Positions 17,042 to 26,777 are shown, numbered from the stretch's first letter. The stretch is DNA of 41,109 bases from Sulfuricurvum sp. (GCF_028688295.1 NZ_JAQTYM010000017.1:1-41109); one strand, 5' to 3'. The notes: generated by a model not told the origin, from the letters alone. Numbers and translations: made by a program.

Positions 17042-18842
17042 AGTGTGCTAACTGCTCCGGTAAAAGTCCCAGTGACTCTTCAACAAGCTTCGTATTGCCA
17101 TGTTTGATAAACGCATCACCGTACTCGAAACTCACTACCGATACATCAGTAATTTTCTCTTCCGATAGCCATTCAAGCAAGGCACTTCCAACTCCCCCCA
17201 TACGAGAAGAATCACTAAATACATACCATTGTTTATATTTTTGTGCCATTTGCCGTAACATCTGAGAATCAAGAGGTTTCACAAAACGTAAATCAAGTAA
17301 TGATGGTTTCTCTTCCATCAACATGATTGTTTGCGCTGCACGTCCAACCCCGTTTCCATATCCGATAAAGAGTTTACCGGAATCATTGGAGATCAAAAGT
17401 TGTGATTTCCCGCTCTCATACGGAACCGATTCGATGAGATCAGCATCTATGAAAGAACCTCTCGGATAGCGGATAGCACAAGGGTGTTCATACCCCGATA
17501 CAAACTCAATAATCTGGTGAAATGAGAGTTCGTCACGTGGAGCACAAAGGGTCATATTAGGGATCAAACGCAAAAAGCTGATATCGTATGCGCCCTGATG
17601 GGTTTCACCGTCTTCACCGACGATTCCGGCTCGATCCAGTGCAAATACAACCGGCAAGTCCATGAGACAAACATCATGGATCACTTGATCAAACCCTCGT
17701 TGCAAAAAGGTCGAGTAAATCGTACAAAACGGTTTGAATCCCTCTTTGGCCAATGCTCCCATCGAGGTTACGGCATGCTGTTCGGCAATCGCGACGTCCC
17801 AAAATCGCTCAGGATATTTTTCCATCAACGCACTCAAACCGGTTCCACTTGGCATCGCAGCCGTAACCCCGACGATTTTATCGTTTTTATCTGCTTGATT
17901 CATCAGTGCATCGGCATAAATTTGGGTGGCACTCTTGGCTGAACTCTTAGCGTTTGCCGTACCGCTTTTAAGATCAAAAGGGGAGACGCCATGCCATTTT
18001 TCATGTTTTCCCTCTGCGATCTCGTAGCCTTTCCCCTTAATGGTCTGGATATGGACCAATACCGGTTTGCCCATCCCTTTGGCAATCTCAAACGTCTCAA
18101 TAAGTGATTTTAAATCATGCCCATCAATCGGCCCGATGTATTCAATTCCCATCTCTTCAAATAATATCCCTGGTGTAATGAGTTTAAAAGACTCTTCAAA
18201 CCGCTTCGCGAGATAATGGGCACCTTCACCGAAGTTATCGACAAACTGCTCTGTTTTACGCTTAAAGCGTTGATAAAAAGGGCTAGCCATTGCAGAGCTT
18301 AGCATTCGGCTAATCGCACCTATTGGCTTAGCAATACTCATCTCATTATCATTGAGGATAATAATCATCGGATATTTACGATCCCCTAGCTCATTCATTG
18401 CTTCATACGCCATCCCTGCCGACATTGCACCATCACCGATAACGACGATGGGAATACGACTATCCTGCTCATTTTTAAGGGCAATTGCTTTTGCGGCACC
18501 AACGCCGAGAGAAATAGAGGTCGAACTGTGCCCTGCCACAAAATAATCGCTTGGTGACTCGGAAGGTTTGGTATATCCGCTTAATCCGTTAAATTGACGC
18601 AGTGTAGTAAACTCTTCCCAACGATTGGTCAATAATTTATGGGCATACGATTGATGGGAAACATCAAAAATAAAAGGATCTTTGGTAGAGTCAAAAACTT
18701 TATGCATGGCAACAATAATTTCTGTAGCACCCAAAGTTGAACTAAGGTGCCCACCGTTAGTACTAACTACTTCTAAAATACGATCCCGTATCTTTTGAGA
18801 GAGTTCTTCTAACTGTGGCAAAGTAAATTTTTTGATATCCAT
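17028..18842 (-). CDS. dxs: 1-deoxy-D-xylulose-5-phosphate synthase
   Basis: This 604-residue thiamine-diphosphate enzyme condenses pyruvate and glyceraldehyde 3-phosphate, the entry step of the MEP isoprenoid pathway and of thiamine and pyridoxal precursor supply. Visible are FDVSHQSYAHKLL, the ThDP/Mg motif GDGAMSAGMAYEAMN...LNDNEMSI, the EQHAVT catalytic glutamate region, and the DRAGIVGEDGETHQG block of the transketolase-like pyrimidine domain. The ATG at 18842 gives the normal N-terminus MDIKKF; an earlier TTG adds seven unlikely residues. The gene follows fliF-fliG-fliH, as in Campylobacter, with a 73-nt gap holding a promoter-like element. Confidence 0.96.
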   Translation of the reverse strand: MDIKKFTLPQLEELSQKIRDRILEVVSTNGGHLSSTLGATEIIVAMHKVFDSTKDPFIFDVSHQSYAHKLLTNRWEEFTTLRQFNGLSGYTKPSESPSDYFVAGHSSTSISLGVGAAKAIALKNEQDSRIPIVVIGDGAMSAGMAYEAMNELGDRKYPMIIILNDNEMSIAKPIGAISRMLSSAMASPFYQRFKRKTEQFVDNFGEGAHYLAKRFEESFKLITPGILFEEMGIEYIGPIDGHDLKSLIETFEIAKGMGKPVLVHIQTIKGKGYEIAEGKHEKWHGVSPFDLKSGTANAKSSAKSATQIYADALMNQADKNDKIVGVTAAMPSGTGLSALMEKYPERFWDVAIAEQHAVTSMGALAKEGFKPFCTIYSTFLQRGFDQVIHDVCLMDLPVVFALDRAGIVGEDGETHQGAYDISFLRLIPNMTLCAPRDELSFHQIIEFVSGYEHPCAIRYPRGSFIDADLIESVPYESGKSQLLISNDSGKLFIGYGNGVGRAAQTIMLMEEKPSLLDLRFVKPLDSQMLRQMAQKYKQWYVFSDSSRMGGVGSALLEWLSEEKITDVSVVSFEYGDAFIKHGNTKLVEESLGLLPEQLAHSIQG

Positions 18843-18880
18843 TATGATGCACTGTCCTAACAATAATTATGTATTCAAAT

Positions 18881-18886
18881 ACTATA
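18881..18886 (-). promoter_or_regulatory. Putative -10 element for dxs within a 12-bp palindrome
   Basis: The minus strand reads TATAGT, inside the perfect palindrome ATACTATAGTAT at 18879-18890. TTTGTA lies 17 nt upstream as a possible -35. It could give dxs expression independent of the flagellar genes. Confidence 0.35.
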
Positions 18887-18915
18887 GTATAAAAGTGAAC
18901 GCTTACAAAAATGCT

Positions 18916-19701
18916 TTACGATTCAAGTAACAAAGAACGTTTAAGGCGTTCGTAACGCTTTTTAATCTCCGAATCGATGTTTCCGGCATCACTAATAGCG
19001 ACTACGCCGCCAGGGCTGATAGCTCGATCAGACAACACCTCTACATGCGCGAGTGAACCCACCTTTTCAGAGATAAATCCATGATCGGCAGGATTCACCC
19101 GCAAAGTAATTTTAGAAGCATCTTTCAACTCTTCAATCAAGTCACTCGAAAGTTTAGCCGCTATTTTAGAACTATGTTCATTCGTCTCAATCCCGATCAC
19201 CTCTTTGGCAATCTCTAAAGCGGTATGGGTAAGCTCTTTTTGAATAGCCCCAAGAGCCACTACGAACTCTTCGGCAGCATTTTCGAGGGTCTTAATCGAT
19301 TGAGACAATTGTTCATGTGATTTAGCACTTTGACCATCGTTCGTCACTTTTTCTTGGGCGATTCCAGCAGCAAGCCCCTCAGCGTAACCCATTTTTTTGG
19401 CTTCATCAAGTGCAGCTGCGTGTTCTTCTTGCATGGTTTCTAAACGCATCTGCATTTTAATAACATTTGAACTCATCTCATCCGCTTTTTTCAGTAGCGA
19501 TTCAATCAATTCATCTTTAGAAGAACTACCGCTCTCTCTTCGTCTCTCGCCTACCGGTTCATTATAAACGGGTTCAGATGCATGACTCAACTCATGTGCT
19601 GCTTCAGCGATACTTGAACCGCTCAGGGAAGAGAGTATTTTAAACTGATATTTACTAATGGTATGAGCAGCAGAGCGATTGTGTTGAATAACAACGTCCA
19701 T
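18916..19701 (-). CDS. fliH: Flagellar assembly protein FliH
   Basis: This 261-residue cytoplasmic regulator of the export ATPase FliI links it to the export gate and the C-ring. A long charged helical central part (about 60-150, K/E/A-rich with heptad-like spacing) is followed by a conserved C-terminal domain (ALEIAKEVIG, then ITLRVNPADHGFI and GGVVAISDAGNIDSEI). That domain is characteristic of FliH and the related V-type ATPase E subunit/YscL family. It starts 5 nt after the fliG stop. FliI is not in the window. The length is normal for the phylum. Confidence 0.93.
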   Translation of the reverse strand: MDVVIQHNRSAAHTISKYQFKILSSLSGSSIAEAAHELSHASEPVYNEPVGERRRESGSSSKDELIESLLKKADEMSSNVIKMQMRLETMQEEHAAALDEAKKMGYAEGLAAGIAQEKVTNDGQSAKSHEQLSQSIKTLENAAEEFVVALGAIQKELTHTALEIAKEVIGIETNEHSSKIAAKLSSDLIEELKDASKITLRVNPADHGFISEKVGSLAHVEVLSDRAISPGGVVAISDAGNIDSEIKKRYERLKRSLLLES

Positions 19702-19706
19702 TGAAC

Positions 19707-20732
19707 TTAATCCACCATCTCTTCAGATTCGCCCAACTGTAGAATTCCCTGCTCAGCCAAAGCTTGAACCGCATCAACAATTTTACGCTGAGCCCCTTCA
19801 ACCTCTTTAACTTTAACCGCACCCAAAAATTGCATCTCTTCAACAAATGCATCTTTGGCACGTTGTGACATGTTTGCATAAAACTTCTCTTTAAGCTCAT
19901 CTGCTGAACTTTTAAGTGCTAACATAAGATCATTTTTATCGACTGCTTTAAGAATTTCACGAATACTGTTTGCGTCCAAATCAACCATATCTTCGAAGGT
20001 AAACATCATCTCTTTGATTGATGAAGCCAACTCTTGATCAAGCTGCTCGATTTGCGCCAATGTTGCTTTAGAAACTTTCGCACCCAAACGATTGAATACG
20101 TCAGCAACAGAACGCGGACCGCCCACTTCCACTTTATACGTCGCAAGTGCTTCAAGTTTGGATTCAAGCACCGCACTGACACGCTTGATAATCGATGGTG
20201 AAATATCCCCAAGTTTCGCCATACGCATCGCCACTTCAGCACGTAAATCATCCGGAAAAATATAGAGCGTTTCGGCAGCTGCTGATGGGTCCATATGGGC
20301 CAAAATGAGCGCGATTGTTTGTGGATGCTCGGTCATAATAAAATCAGCTAATTGCTGTGGTTTTATTTTGGATAAATAGGCAAAATTTTGCGTATTTTGC
20401 ATCGTTTTACTTAGTTTTTCTAATACTTTTTTAGCCTCGTCAGATCCAAGTGCTTTGTAAAGAATTTCACGCGCATATTCCATACCACCAGTATTTAAAT
20501 ATTGATTAGATTGGATGATCGCATAAAATTCTTCTAAAACTGCCGCCCCTATACTTTTTTCGATAGAGCGATTATTGGCAATGTATTTGGATATCTCGGT
20601 AATCGCATCCACATTCATCCGCGAAAAAAGTGTTGTTGTAACATCTTCCCCCAGTTGAACTAAAAGAATGGCAACTTTTTGTGTCATCGTCATTTCATCA
20701 AAATTTGCTTGCTGCGAAGGTGTTAAATTCAT
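19707..20732 (-). CDS. fliG: Flagellar motor switch protein FliG
   Basis: This 341-residue C-ring protein couples stator contact to rotation and binds FliF at its N-terminus. The middle-domain EHPQTIALILAHM motif is intact. The C-terminal torque domain carries the charged helix around VDLDANSIREILKAVDKNDL, with the expected conserved acidic and basic residues. It lies 9 nt after fliF and 5 nt before fliH, so the three form one transcription unit in the order FliF, FliG, FliH. This mirrors the physical contacts MS ring to C ring to export ATPase regulator. Confidence 0.97.
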   Translation of the reverse strand: MNLTPSQQANFDEMTMTQKVAILLVQLGEDVTTTLFSRMNVDAITEISKYIANNRSIEKSIGAAVLEEFYAIIQSNQYLNTGGMEYAREILYKALGSDEAKKVLEKLSKTMQNTQNFAYLSKIKPQQLADFIMTEHPQTIALILAHMDPSAAAETLYIFPDDLRAEVAMRMAKLGDISPSIIKRVSAVLESKLEALATYKVEVGGPRSVADVFNRLGAKVSKATLAQIEQLDQELASSIKEMMFTFEDMVDLDANSIREILKAVDKNDLMLALKSSADELKEKFYANMSQRAKDAFVEEMQFLGAVKVKEVEGAQRKIVDAVQALAEQGILQLGESEEMVD

Positions 20733-20741
20733 CGTATGTTC

Positions 20742-22460
20742 CTATCTCTTGCTTGCATCATTCGGGATACTCTCTTCATCAATCAACGTTTGAATCAGCG
20801 AAGCAATCTCTTCTGGATGCTCTTCTGCTATTTCACGCACTTTTTCGAGTAATACATCATATTTAAGCTCATCTTCGTTGAAATTATCCCCAAGTCCAAG
20901 TTGATTTTCCACTTTTTTACGCATTTGTTGTACTTTTTCGGCCAAATCTTCATCTTCATCATCAGCGATCTCAAGATTTGGTTTATCAAATTCTTCTTCT
21001 TCACGGCTAAATTCAAGCATACGCTCTGCAAACGGAATAATAATTTTCTTGTAAGCGATAAATAAAATGATAAGCACAAAAAGATACTTAAACACCGGTG
21101 CAAAAGGTGCTAAATACATATCCACAAACTCGGTTGTTTTCGAAGCAGCATCTTTAGGTTGCATTCCAGCCCTAGAAGTTTGAAATTCAAAATTTCGGAT
21201 ACTCACTAGATCGCCGCGTTCTTCATTAACTCCAATGGACTGCTTGACTAATGCATCAATAGCCTGCAGTTGTGTCTCGTCTAATGCGATGTATTCTACT
21301 TCTTCCGTTGCTACCCCATTAGGGTCTTTTTTCGGTTCATATTTTCCATCAACGACAACCGCTGCACTCATCCGTTTAATACGTGCGAATTCCATTTTTG
21401 TGGTTGACACTGTTTTTGATATTTCGTAGTTCGTTGTACCCGTTGTTTTCTCGAACTTTTCTCCTCCACTGCCACTGGCAAGTCCCTCTACCGGTCCTAC
21501 ATTGCTCACTGCACCAGGAACTCCCCCTACTGGAGCAGGAGCAGCACCTTCGCGCTTCTCTTCAGAAGTTTGTTCGCTTCGGACAACGCTTTCAGGATCG
21601 TATTTTTCAGAGGTGGAACTTTGTTCAGAAAAATCATACTCTATCGTTACTTTCGCCACTATACGATCTTTACCGCCAATAAAAGGGGCAAGAACATTAA
21701 CAATCTTCTCTTCTTGCTTTTTCTCTTCTTTGGTTTTATACTGCTGTTGCATAGCAGAGAGTTCACCCATCGCCGCTGCTGCGTCATCATCTCCAAGGGC
21801 TTCCCCCTCAGAATCGATCAATGTCACATTTTCAGGGGTCAATTTAGGGACCGCTGCGGCAACCAATTTTTTAATCCCGCGGATTTGTTTCGAGGTTAAT
21901 TTTCCACCATCTTTGAGTTGAACCATAACCGATGCAGAAGGAGGTACTTCTTCAGAAACAAATAGTGTCTCTTTTGGCAATGCCAAACTAACACTTGACT
22001 TCTCAACTGGACTCAGCGAATCGATAGATCGAGCAAGTTCACCCTCAAGGGCACGTCGAAACTTAACTTCCTGATCAAAATTGGTAGCACCGAATTCTTG
22101 CTTATCAAACAACTCAAATCCGACATGTCCCTCTTTAGGAATCCCCATAGAGGCGATTGTAATACGCTCTTTATAGACAACATCTTTAGGAACTTCGATC
22201 ACATTGTCGCGGGGAATTCGATAAGGAATTTTGTCTTTTTCAAGTTGTTCTATCACTTTTGCGGCATCTTCAGAACTAAGCTGATCAAAGAGCACTTGAT
22301 ATTCACCTCCGCTTCCGCCGGAACCCTCAGAAGTATACACCACCAAAAAAATCAAAAAACCAACTATTCCTGCTACTGCTGCACCGATAATAGTTTTTTG
22401 TGCTTGGGTGAGCTTTCCGAAAAAAACAACAAGTTGCGAGAAAAGGGCCTTAAAATCCAT
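20742..22460 (-). CDS. fliF: Flagellar M-ring protein FliF
   Basis: This 572-residue inner-membrane protein forms the MS ring. The first membrane helix is at about 23-43 and the second lies near the C-terminus (FKYLFVLIILFIAYKK). Between them are ring-building motifs (LSSEDAAKVIEQLEKDKIPYRI, GFELFDKQEFGATNFDQ and EGELARSI) and a low-complexity Gly/Pro/Ala loop. The acidic C-terminal tail, which binds FliG, ends in VREIAEEHPEEIASLIQT. AGG lies 6 nt before ATG 22460. A 139-nt gap with four hairpins separates it from hisC upstream. Confidence 0.97.
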   Translation of the reverse strand: MDFKALFSQLVVFFGKLTQAQKTIIGAAVAGIVGFLIFLVVYTSEGSGGSGGEYQVLFDQLSSEDAAKVIEQLEKDKIPYRIPRDNVIEVPKDVVYKERITIASMGIPKEGHVGFELFDKQEFGATNFDQEVKFRRALEGELARSIDSLSPVEKSSVSLALPKETLFVSEEVPPSASVMVQLKDGGKLTSKQIRGIKKLVAAAVPKLTPENVTLIDSEGEALGDDDAAAAMGELSAMQQQYKTKEEKKQEEKIVNVLAPFIGGKDRIVAKVTIEYDFSEQSSTSEKYDPESVVRSEQTSEEKREGAAPAPVGGVPGAVSNVGPVEGLASGSGGEKFEKTTGTTNYEISKTVSTTKMEFARIKRMSAAVVVDGKYEPKKDPNGVATEEVEYIALDETQLQAIDALVKQSIGVNEERGDLVSIRNFEFQTSRAGMQPKDAASKTTEFVDMYLAPFAPVFKYLFVLIILFIAYKKIIIPFAERMLEFSREEEEFDKPNLEIADDEDEDLAEKVQQMRKKVENQLGLGDNFNEDELKYDVLLEKVREIAEEHPEEIASLIQTLIDEESIPNDASKR

Positions 22461-22491
22461 TGTTACCTATTTTTTATATTTTAATATTATG

Positions 22492-22518
22492 CACTTTCTG
22501 GGCAAAGCCCATAAAGTG
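22492..22518. repeat. Inverted repeat, hairpin 1 of 4 between fliF and hisC
   Basis: CACTTT pairs with AAAGTG and GGGC with GCCC around an AAA loop. With one T-A pair and one C/T mismatch between the blocks, the stem is nearly continuous. There is no T-tract after it on either strand. Confidence 0.7.
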
Positions 22519-22520
22519 GC

Positions 22521-22536
22521 AGGGACAAATGTCCCT
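22521..22536. repeat. Inverted repeat, hairpin 2 of 4 between fliF and hisC
   Basis: AGGGAC and GTCCCT form a perfect stem around AAAT, extendable by one A-T pair. It sits 2 nt from hairpin 1. Confidence 0.7.
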
Positions 22537-22553
22537 ACATCCCCCTAAAGCTA

Positions 22554-22574
22554 CCCGCATCTTTCGAATGCGGG
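22554..22574. repeat. Inverted repeat, hairpin 3 of 4 between fliF and hisC
   Basis: CCCGCAT and ATGCGGG form a perfect 7-bp stem around a 7-nt loop. It is GC rich but not followed by a T-tract. Confidence 0.7.
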
Positions 22575-22582
22575 AGATAAGC

Positions 22583-22598
22583 TGATCTTGGAAGATCA
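22583..22598. repeat. Inverted repeat, hairpin 4 of 4, directly after hisC
   Basis: TGATCTT and AAGATCA form a 7-bp stem with a GG centre, starting 1 nt after the hisC stop. It may stabilise the hisC mRNA 3' end. No U-tract is present, so it is not a canonical terminator. Confidence 0.65.
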
Positions 22599-22599
22599 A

Positions 22600-23694
22600 C
22601 TATACTAAAGTATCTATGAGTTCAAAAAAACGATCGTTTTGGACTGAGGTTCCGATTGTAACGCGAATCGCATTCAATCCGTAACTGCTTAAATCACGTA
22701 CAATCATACCCTTTTTTAAGAGTTCTTGCGCAATTTTTGATGATTTTTTTTCTTCAGGAAGCAATAAAGTGACGAAATTGGTATAACTTTCAATCACATC
22801 GATCCCCTTGGCATGTGCAAACCCTTTATAACGATCCATCTGCATAAAATTATCGGCGATACATTCTTGAACAAACGTTTCATCTTCCAAGGCTACCGAA
22901 GCCGCTTCAAGAGAGAGGGTTGTGATATTAAACGGTGGACGCACTTTATAAAGGGCTTCAATAATAGACGATTGGGCAATTCCGTACCCCACGCGCATCC
23001 CCCCTAATCCGTACGCTTTCGAAAATGTCCCAAGAAAAAGAACATTATCAAACTTCTCAATTAACTCTTTCGGCTCAATCGCATAGTCGGGATTTTTAAA
23101 ACGGGCGTATTCCATATAGGCACCATCAACAATGACAAGAGTATCACTATCCACTTTGGCGATAAAATCAACCATTTCTTGAGCAAGAAGGCCATCTCCT
23201 GTTGGATTATTCGGTGTGCAGAGGAAAACAATAGTGGGTTTATGCTCTTGGTAGAGAGCATAAAACTCTTCCATTTTATGCTCTCGTGACGCAGTTCTGA
23301 TAATCTCAGCTCCTACCTGCTTGGCGTAAATCTCATACATTGCGAATGTCACGCTATTCATCAGTACTTTACCGCCATGATGTGCTTTCGCATGAATCGC
23401 AAATTCGATAACTTGATCACTTCCGGCACCGATAATAAGCTCATTACTTTTAATACCGTACTTGTTTGAGAGTGCTGATTTGAGTTTCACCATCGAATCA
23501 TCGGGGTAAAGGGACATATTATCAATAATAGCACGAACTGCCTCTTTGACCTTAGGAGAGCACCCAAATGGATTCTCATTGCTTGCCAGTTTCACAATCG
23601 AATCTTTATCAATACCATATTCACGAACAACCAATTCAATCGGTTTACCGGCTTCGTAAATTTTAATTGATTCTAACGCTTGATTGAATTTCAT
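22600..23694 (-). CDS. hisC: Histidinol-phosphate aminotransferase
   Basis: This 364-residue class I/II PLP aminotransferase makes histidinol phosphate from imidazole acetol phosphate; related enzymes also transaminate aromatic keto acids. The ASNENPFG motif is at the N-terminus. [20 protein letters not shown] and the PLP lysine in [14 protein letters not shown] are all present. ATG 23694 overlaps the pheA stop as ATGA; an upstream in-frame start would run into pheA. Placement directly behind pheA suggests it could serve phenylalanine as well as histidine synthesis. I infer this from context only. Confidence 0.94.
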   Translation of the reverse strand: MKFNQALESIKIYEAGKPIELVVREYGIDKDSIVKLASNENPFGCSPKVKEAVRAIIDNMSLYPDDSMVKLKSALSNKYGIKSNELIIGAGSDQVIEFAIHAKAHHGGKVLMNSVTFAMYEIYAKQVGAEIIRTASREHKMEEFYALYQEHKPTIVFLCTPNNPTGDGLLAQEMVDFIAKVDSDTLVIVDGAYMEYARFKNPDYAIEPKELIEKFDNVLFLGTFSKAYGLGGMRVGYGIAQSSIIEALYKVRPPFNITTLSLEAASVALEDETFVQECIADNFMQMDRYKGFAHAKGIDVIESYTNFVTLLLPEEKKSSKIAQELLKKGMIVRDLSSYGLNAIRVTIGTSVQNDRFFELIDTLV

Positions 23695-24773
23695 AATTCT
23701 CCCTTTATGTAGCTTCCAAGCCATGTTACTTCATCAGTATGTTTTTGTATGAGTGATTGGATCCGATCTTCATCAATATGACCAAAGAAATCGATAAAAA
23801 ACCAGTACCCAAACCCATCATCATCGCGCGAAGGGCGACTCTCAATTTTACTGAGATTGATATCCGCATTATTGAAATCTTCCAAGAAATGGACTAATGC
23901 TCCCGCTTTTTGCGCATCTTTAAGTCGAACCAAAATAGAGGTTTTATCATCACCGCTGACGCCATTTTTAAAATCACTGAGGATAAAAAATCGGGTCGCA
24001 TTATTTTGAGTATCTTCAATGTTCTCAAAGAGTGTTGGAACGCCGTACAATTTTGCGGCGATGTGTGAACAAATAGCAGCCGCTTCAGGATCCTTGCAGG
24101 CTAAAATAGCCGCTTTTGCGGTAGATTCTACCGGAATATGCTCAATGGTATCCAATCCGTGCTCTGCCAAGAATTCTCTACATTGACCGAACCCTTTGTC
24201 TTTCGAATAAATCCGCTTGATATGGTGTATCTTCTCGGCTTTGGTCGCAAATGCCATATGGATTGGCATATACAGTTCGGCTACAATTTTTACGTTGCTT
24301 TTTCCTAATAAATCAAGCGTTTCACCAACAACGCCATCACGAGAATTTTCGATCGGAACAACACCAAACTTTGCACGTCTTGCTTCGAGGGTTTTAAAAA
24401 CCGCTTCAATGGATCCGAGTGAGAGATAATCGCTCATTGCACCGAAACGTGATTCTGCTGCCTGATGGGTAAAGCTTCCCTCCGGTCCCAGATAAGCAAT
24501 TCGCTCAGGAAGTTCAAGATTGCGAGCAACGGCAAAAATCTCCAAAAAAACCGCTTCAATTGCAGCCGCATTGAGTAGTCCGCCGGATCCTTCACTAATT
24601 TTTGTGAGACGATTAATAATCGATTTTTCACGTTCTGGACGATAGATAGCCCCATTGCTTTCATGTTTGATCTCGCCAACACGGCGTACCACCTCCATAC
24701 GGCGGTTCAAAAGTTCTACAACTTCATTATCAATCTCATCAATACGTGCTCTGCACTCTTCTAATGTATTCAT
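23691..24773 (-). CDS. pheA: Bifunctional chorismate mutase/prephenate dehydratase (P-protein)
   Basis: This 360-residue enzyme converts chorismate to prephenate and then phenylpyruvate. The AroQ chorismate mutase domain is at about 1-85 ([18 protein letters not shown]). The prephenate dehydratase domain is at about 92-270 ([14 protein letters not shown], and the catalytic NNATRF motif). The regulatory ACT domain at about 280-355 carries the ESRPSR motif that binds phenylalanine in feedback inhibition. GGAG lies 5 nt before ATG 24773. The gene overlaps both neighbours by 4 nt (ATGA), so HAD-pheA-hisC are translationally coupled. Confidence 0.97.
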   Translation of the reverse strand: MNTLEECRARIDEIDNEVVELLNRRMEVVRRVGEIKHESNGAIYRPEREKSIINRLTKISEGSGGLLNAAAIEAVFLEIFAVARNLELPERIAYLGPEGSFTHQAAESRFGAMSDYLSLGSIEAVFKTLEARRAKFGVVPIENSRDGVVGETLDLLGKSNVKIVAELYMPIHMAFATKAEKIHHIKRIYSKDKGFGQCREFLAEHGLDTIEHIPVESTAKAAILACKDPEAAAICSHIAAKLYGVPTLFENIEDTQNNATRFFILSDFKNGVSGDDKTSILVRLKDAQKAGALVHFLEDFNNADINLSKIESRPSRDDDGFGYWFFIDFFGHIDEDRIQSLIQKHTDEVTWLGSYIKGEL

Positions 24774-25549
24774 AAACGCTCCAATATTGCTTGCATATCA
24801 GGATAAATTTCTGCCGGTCGTTCGGAAATTTTCAATGACGGAATAATCTCATCAGCATTTCTGATTTTTCCGCTGAGGACAAAGACACCTCTCATCCCCA
24901 ACGCCTGCGCACCAATGAGATCCCCTTTAACATCGTCACTAATAATGGTTATCTCACTGAACACCGAGCCCGCTTTTTGTCTCTGAAGTCGGGACAATGC
25001 CTCTTCGAAAAATGGAATACTCGGTTTACCGACAACGCTATAGGGCGTAGATGTTGCAAACTCTAACATTTTCAAAATCGCACCCACACCGGGATAACGT
25101 TTATGGTTTTTCGCATAAAGCGTTGTCTCATGCATCCCAACAAGCTCGGATCCTGCGAGGAGAAACTCGATCATCTGAGCATACTCATCGGGGGTAAAAT
25201 CCTCTTTGATTGCCACTAAAACAACATGAGGAGAGGTATAATCAAGAGTATATCCCATAGAATGCAGTACTTTCAAAAAAGGTTCTGATCCGTATGCCGC
25301 AATCTTTTTATGTTTATCAATGTGGCTCTCTAACATCATCAGAGGATCGAGATAATGTTCATGCGGAATATTCAACCCTATTGTGTTTAGATACCCTAAA
25401 AACTCATTGCTCGGGTTTTTGGTGCTATTGGTAATCACCATATAAGGGATGTTGTGAGCGTTAAGATAATCGATAAAAGCAACTGCTCCACGGGTAGGGA
25501 GTTTGGTATTATCATCGATTAATGTCCCTTGCACATCCACAAAATACAT
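24770..25549 (-). CDS. HAD-IIA (NagD-like) family protein with altered motif I
   Basis: This 259-residue protein of the haloacid dehalogenase superfamily has NagD/p-nitrophenylphosphatase-like organisation. Motif I is FVDVQGTL: the nucleophile D5 is present, but the usual second aspartate is Q7. Motif II (VITNSTKNP), motif III (VVGKPS) and motif IV (ISDDVKGDLIGA) are intact, with a type IIA cap between. Most HAD phosphatases need the second Asp as general acid/base, so phosphatase activity may be weak or specialised. It overlaps pheA by 4 nt and follows lysA. The lysA-HAD-pheA order is one I recall from Campylobacter. Confidence 0.85.
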   Translation of the reverse strand: MYFVDVQGTLIDDNTKLPTRGAVAFIDYLNAHNIPYMVITNSTKNPSNEFLGYLNTIGLNIPHEHYLDPLMMLESHIDKHKKIAAYGSEPFLKVLHSMGYTLDYTSPHVVLVAIKEDFTPDEYAQMIEFLLAGSELVGMHETTLYAKNHKRYPGVGAILKMLEFATSTPYSVVGKPSIPFFEEALSRLQRQKAGSVFSEITIISDDVKGDLIGAQALGMRGVFVLSGKIRNADEIIPSLKISERPAEIYPDMQAILERL

Positions 25550-25558
25550 AGCTAATCC

Positions 25559-26761
25559 CTACAGGTAGTCGCGCTCTAACGCGATAACATCATCATACGT
25601 TTCACGACGTCGAATAAGGCGCACATTGGCCGCTTCTACCGCGATTTCAGCAGAACGGCCACGGGTGTTATAGTTGCTTCCCATTCCAAAACCATACGCT
25701 CCGGCACTGTGAACCACAAGAATATCGTTATGTTCCATCGCAGGAAGTGGATAATTTTTAGCCAAGAAGTCACCGCTCTCACATACCGGCCCTACGACAT
25801 CAGCTGGTGTTGTCTCACCCTCTTTATCTAATGCTTCGATACGGTGATACGCTTTGTATAAGCTTGGTCGGATAAGATCGTTCATGGCACCGTCCACCAT
25901 TACAAAACGCTTTGCTCCGTTGTTTTTCTCATAGAGTACTTTGGTCAAAAAATAGCCTGCATTTGCCGTTAAAAAACGTCCCGGTTCACAAATGATCGTC
26001 ACGTCGATCCCTTTAAGAGCCGCGAGGATTGCTTGAGCATAATCATACGGTTCAATCGTCGTTTCATTATCATAACGGACACCTAAACCGCCACCGATAT
26101 CGAAGAATTTGAGTTCGATATCTATCGCTTGAAGTGAGCGGAGCAAATCGGCTACGATTACCGCCGCCTCGTAAATCGGTTCCAACTCAGTCAACTGACT
26201 TCCGATATGAAAATGGATCCCGACTGGGTCAAGATGATCAGAATTTTTTGCTTGGATATACATCCGTTTTGCCGCTACGATCTCAACACCAAATTTATTG
26301 TCGTGTAACCCAGTAGAAATATATGGATGGGTTTTAGGATCGATATTTGGGTTAACGCGGATACTAATACGTGCTTTAGTATTCAGTTCACGCGCGATCA
26401 TTTCGACACGCCCAAGCTCTGCTTCACTTTCGACGTTGATGTAAAGGATATCGGCTTCGATCGCTTCGCGGATCTCATCATCACGTTTACCGACACCACT
26501 GAAAAGGATACGGTATTTCGGTACTCCCGCCATCAAGGCACGGCGTACTTCACCGATCGACACGCAATCCGCACCAGAACCCTGCGCTGCAAAGTGTTTA
26601 ACAACACTAAGATTTGAGTTCGCTTTAACCGCGTATGCAAGAATCGATTTACGCCCGCGAAATGCCTCTTTTAACGATTCAAATTGCGTTTTCATCGCAT
26701 CAAAATCATACACATACAAAGGTGTTCCGTAGGTTTGCGCCAGAGCTTTAAAATCGATCAC
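25559..26761 (-). CDS. lysA: Diaminopimelate decarboxylase
   Basis: This 400-residue fold-type III PLP enzyme performs the last step of lysine synthesis, decarboxylating meso-diaminopimelate. The PLP lysine is in LAYAVKANSN. The barrel carries HFHIGSQ, the glycine-rich phosphate site GGGLGV, and the EPGRFLTANAG segment. The C-terminal beta domain has the catalytic cysteine in VCESGDFLAK and the tyrosine in AGAYGFGMGSNYN. The start is GTG 26761 (M-I-D-F-K), supported by GAGG 7 nt upstream. The length is normal. Confidence 0.97.
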   Translation of the reverse strand: MIDFKALAQTYGTPLYVYDFDAMKTQFESLKEAFRGRKSILAYAVKANSNLSVVKHFAAQGSGADCVSIGEVRRALMAGVPKYRILFSGVGKRDDEIREAIEADILYINVESEAELGRVEMIARELNTKARISIRVNPNIDPKTHPYISTGLHDNKFGVEIVAAKRMYIQAKNSDHLDPVGIHFHIGSQLTELEPIYEAAVIVADLLRSLQAIDIELKFFDIGGGLGVRYDNETTIEPYDYAQAILAALKGIDVTIICEPGRFLTANAGYFLTKVLYEKNNGAKRFVMVDGAMNDLIRPSLYKAYHRIEALDKEGETTPADVVGPVCESGDFLAKNYPLPAMEHNDILVVHSAGAYGFGMGSNYNTRGRSAEIAVEAANVRLIRRRETYDDVIALERDYL

Positions 26762-26777
26762 TCATAATCCTCTTTGA

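Noticed and set aside
21502-21921. 139-codon plus-strand ORF antisense to fliF
   Set aside because: Low-complexity Ser/Phe/Ala reading opposite the FliF loop. It has no ribosome-binding site, and a second overlapping antisense ORF in another frame shows it is composition-driven.
22583-22598. Intrinsic terminator after hisC
   Set aside because: The stem is only 7 bp with a 2-nt centre and no U-tract follows, so it is listed as an inverted repeat instead.
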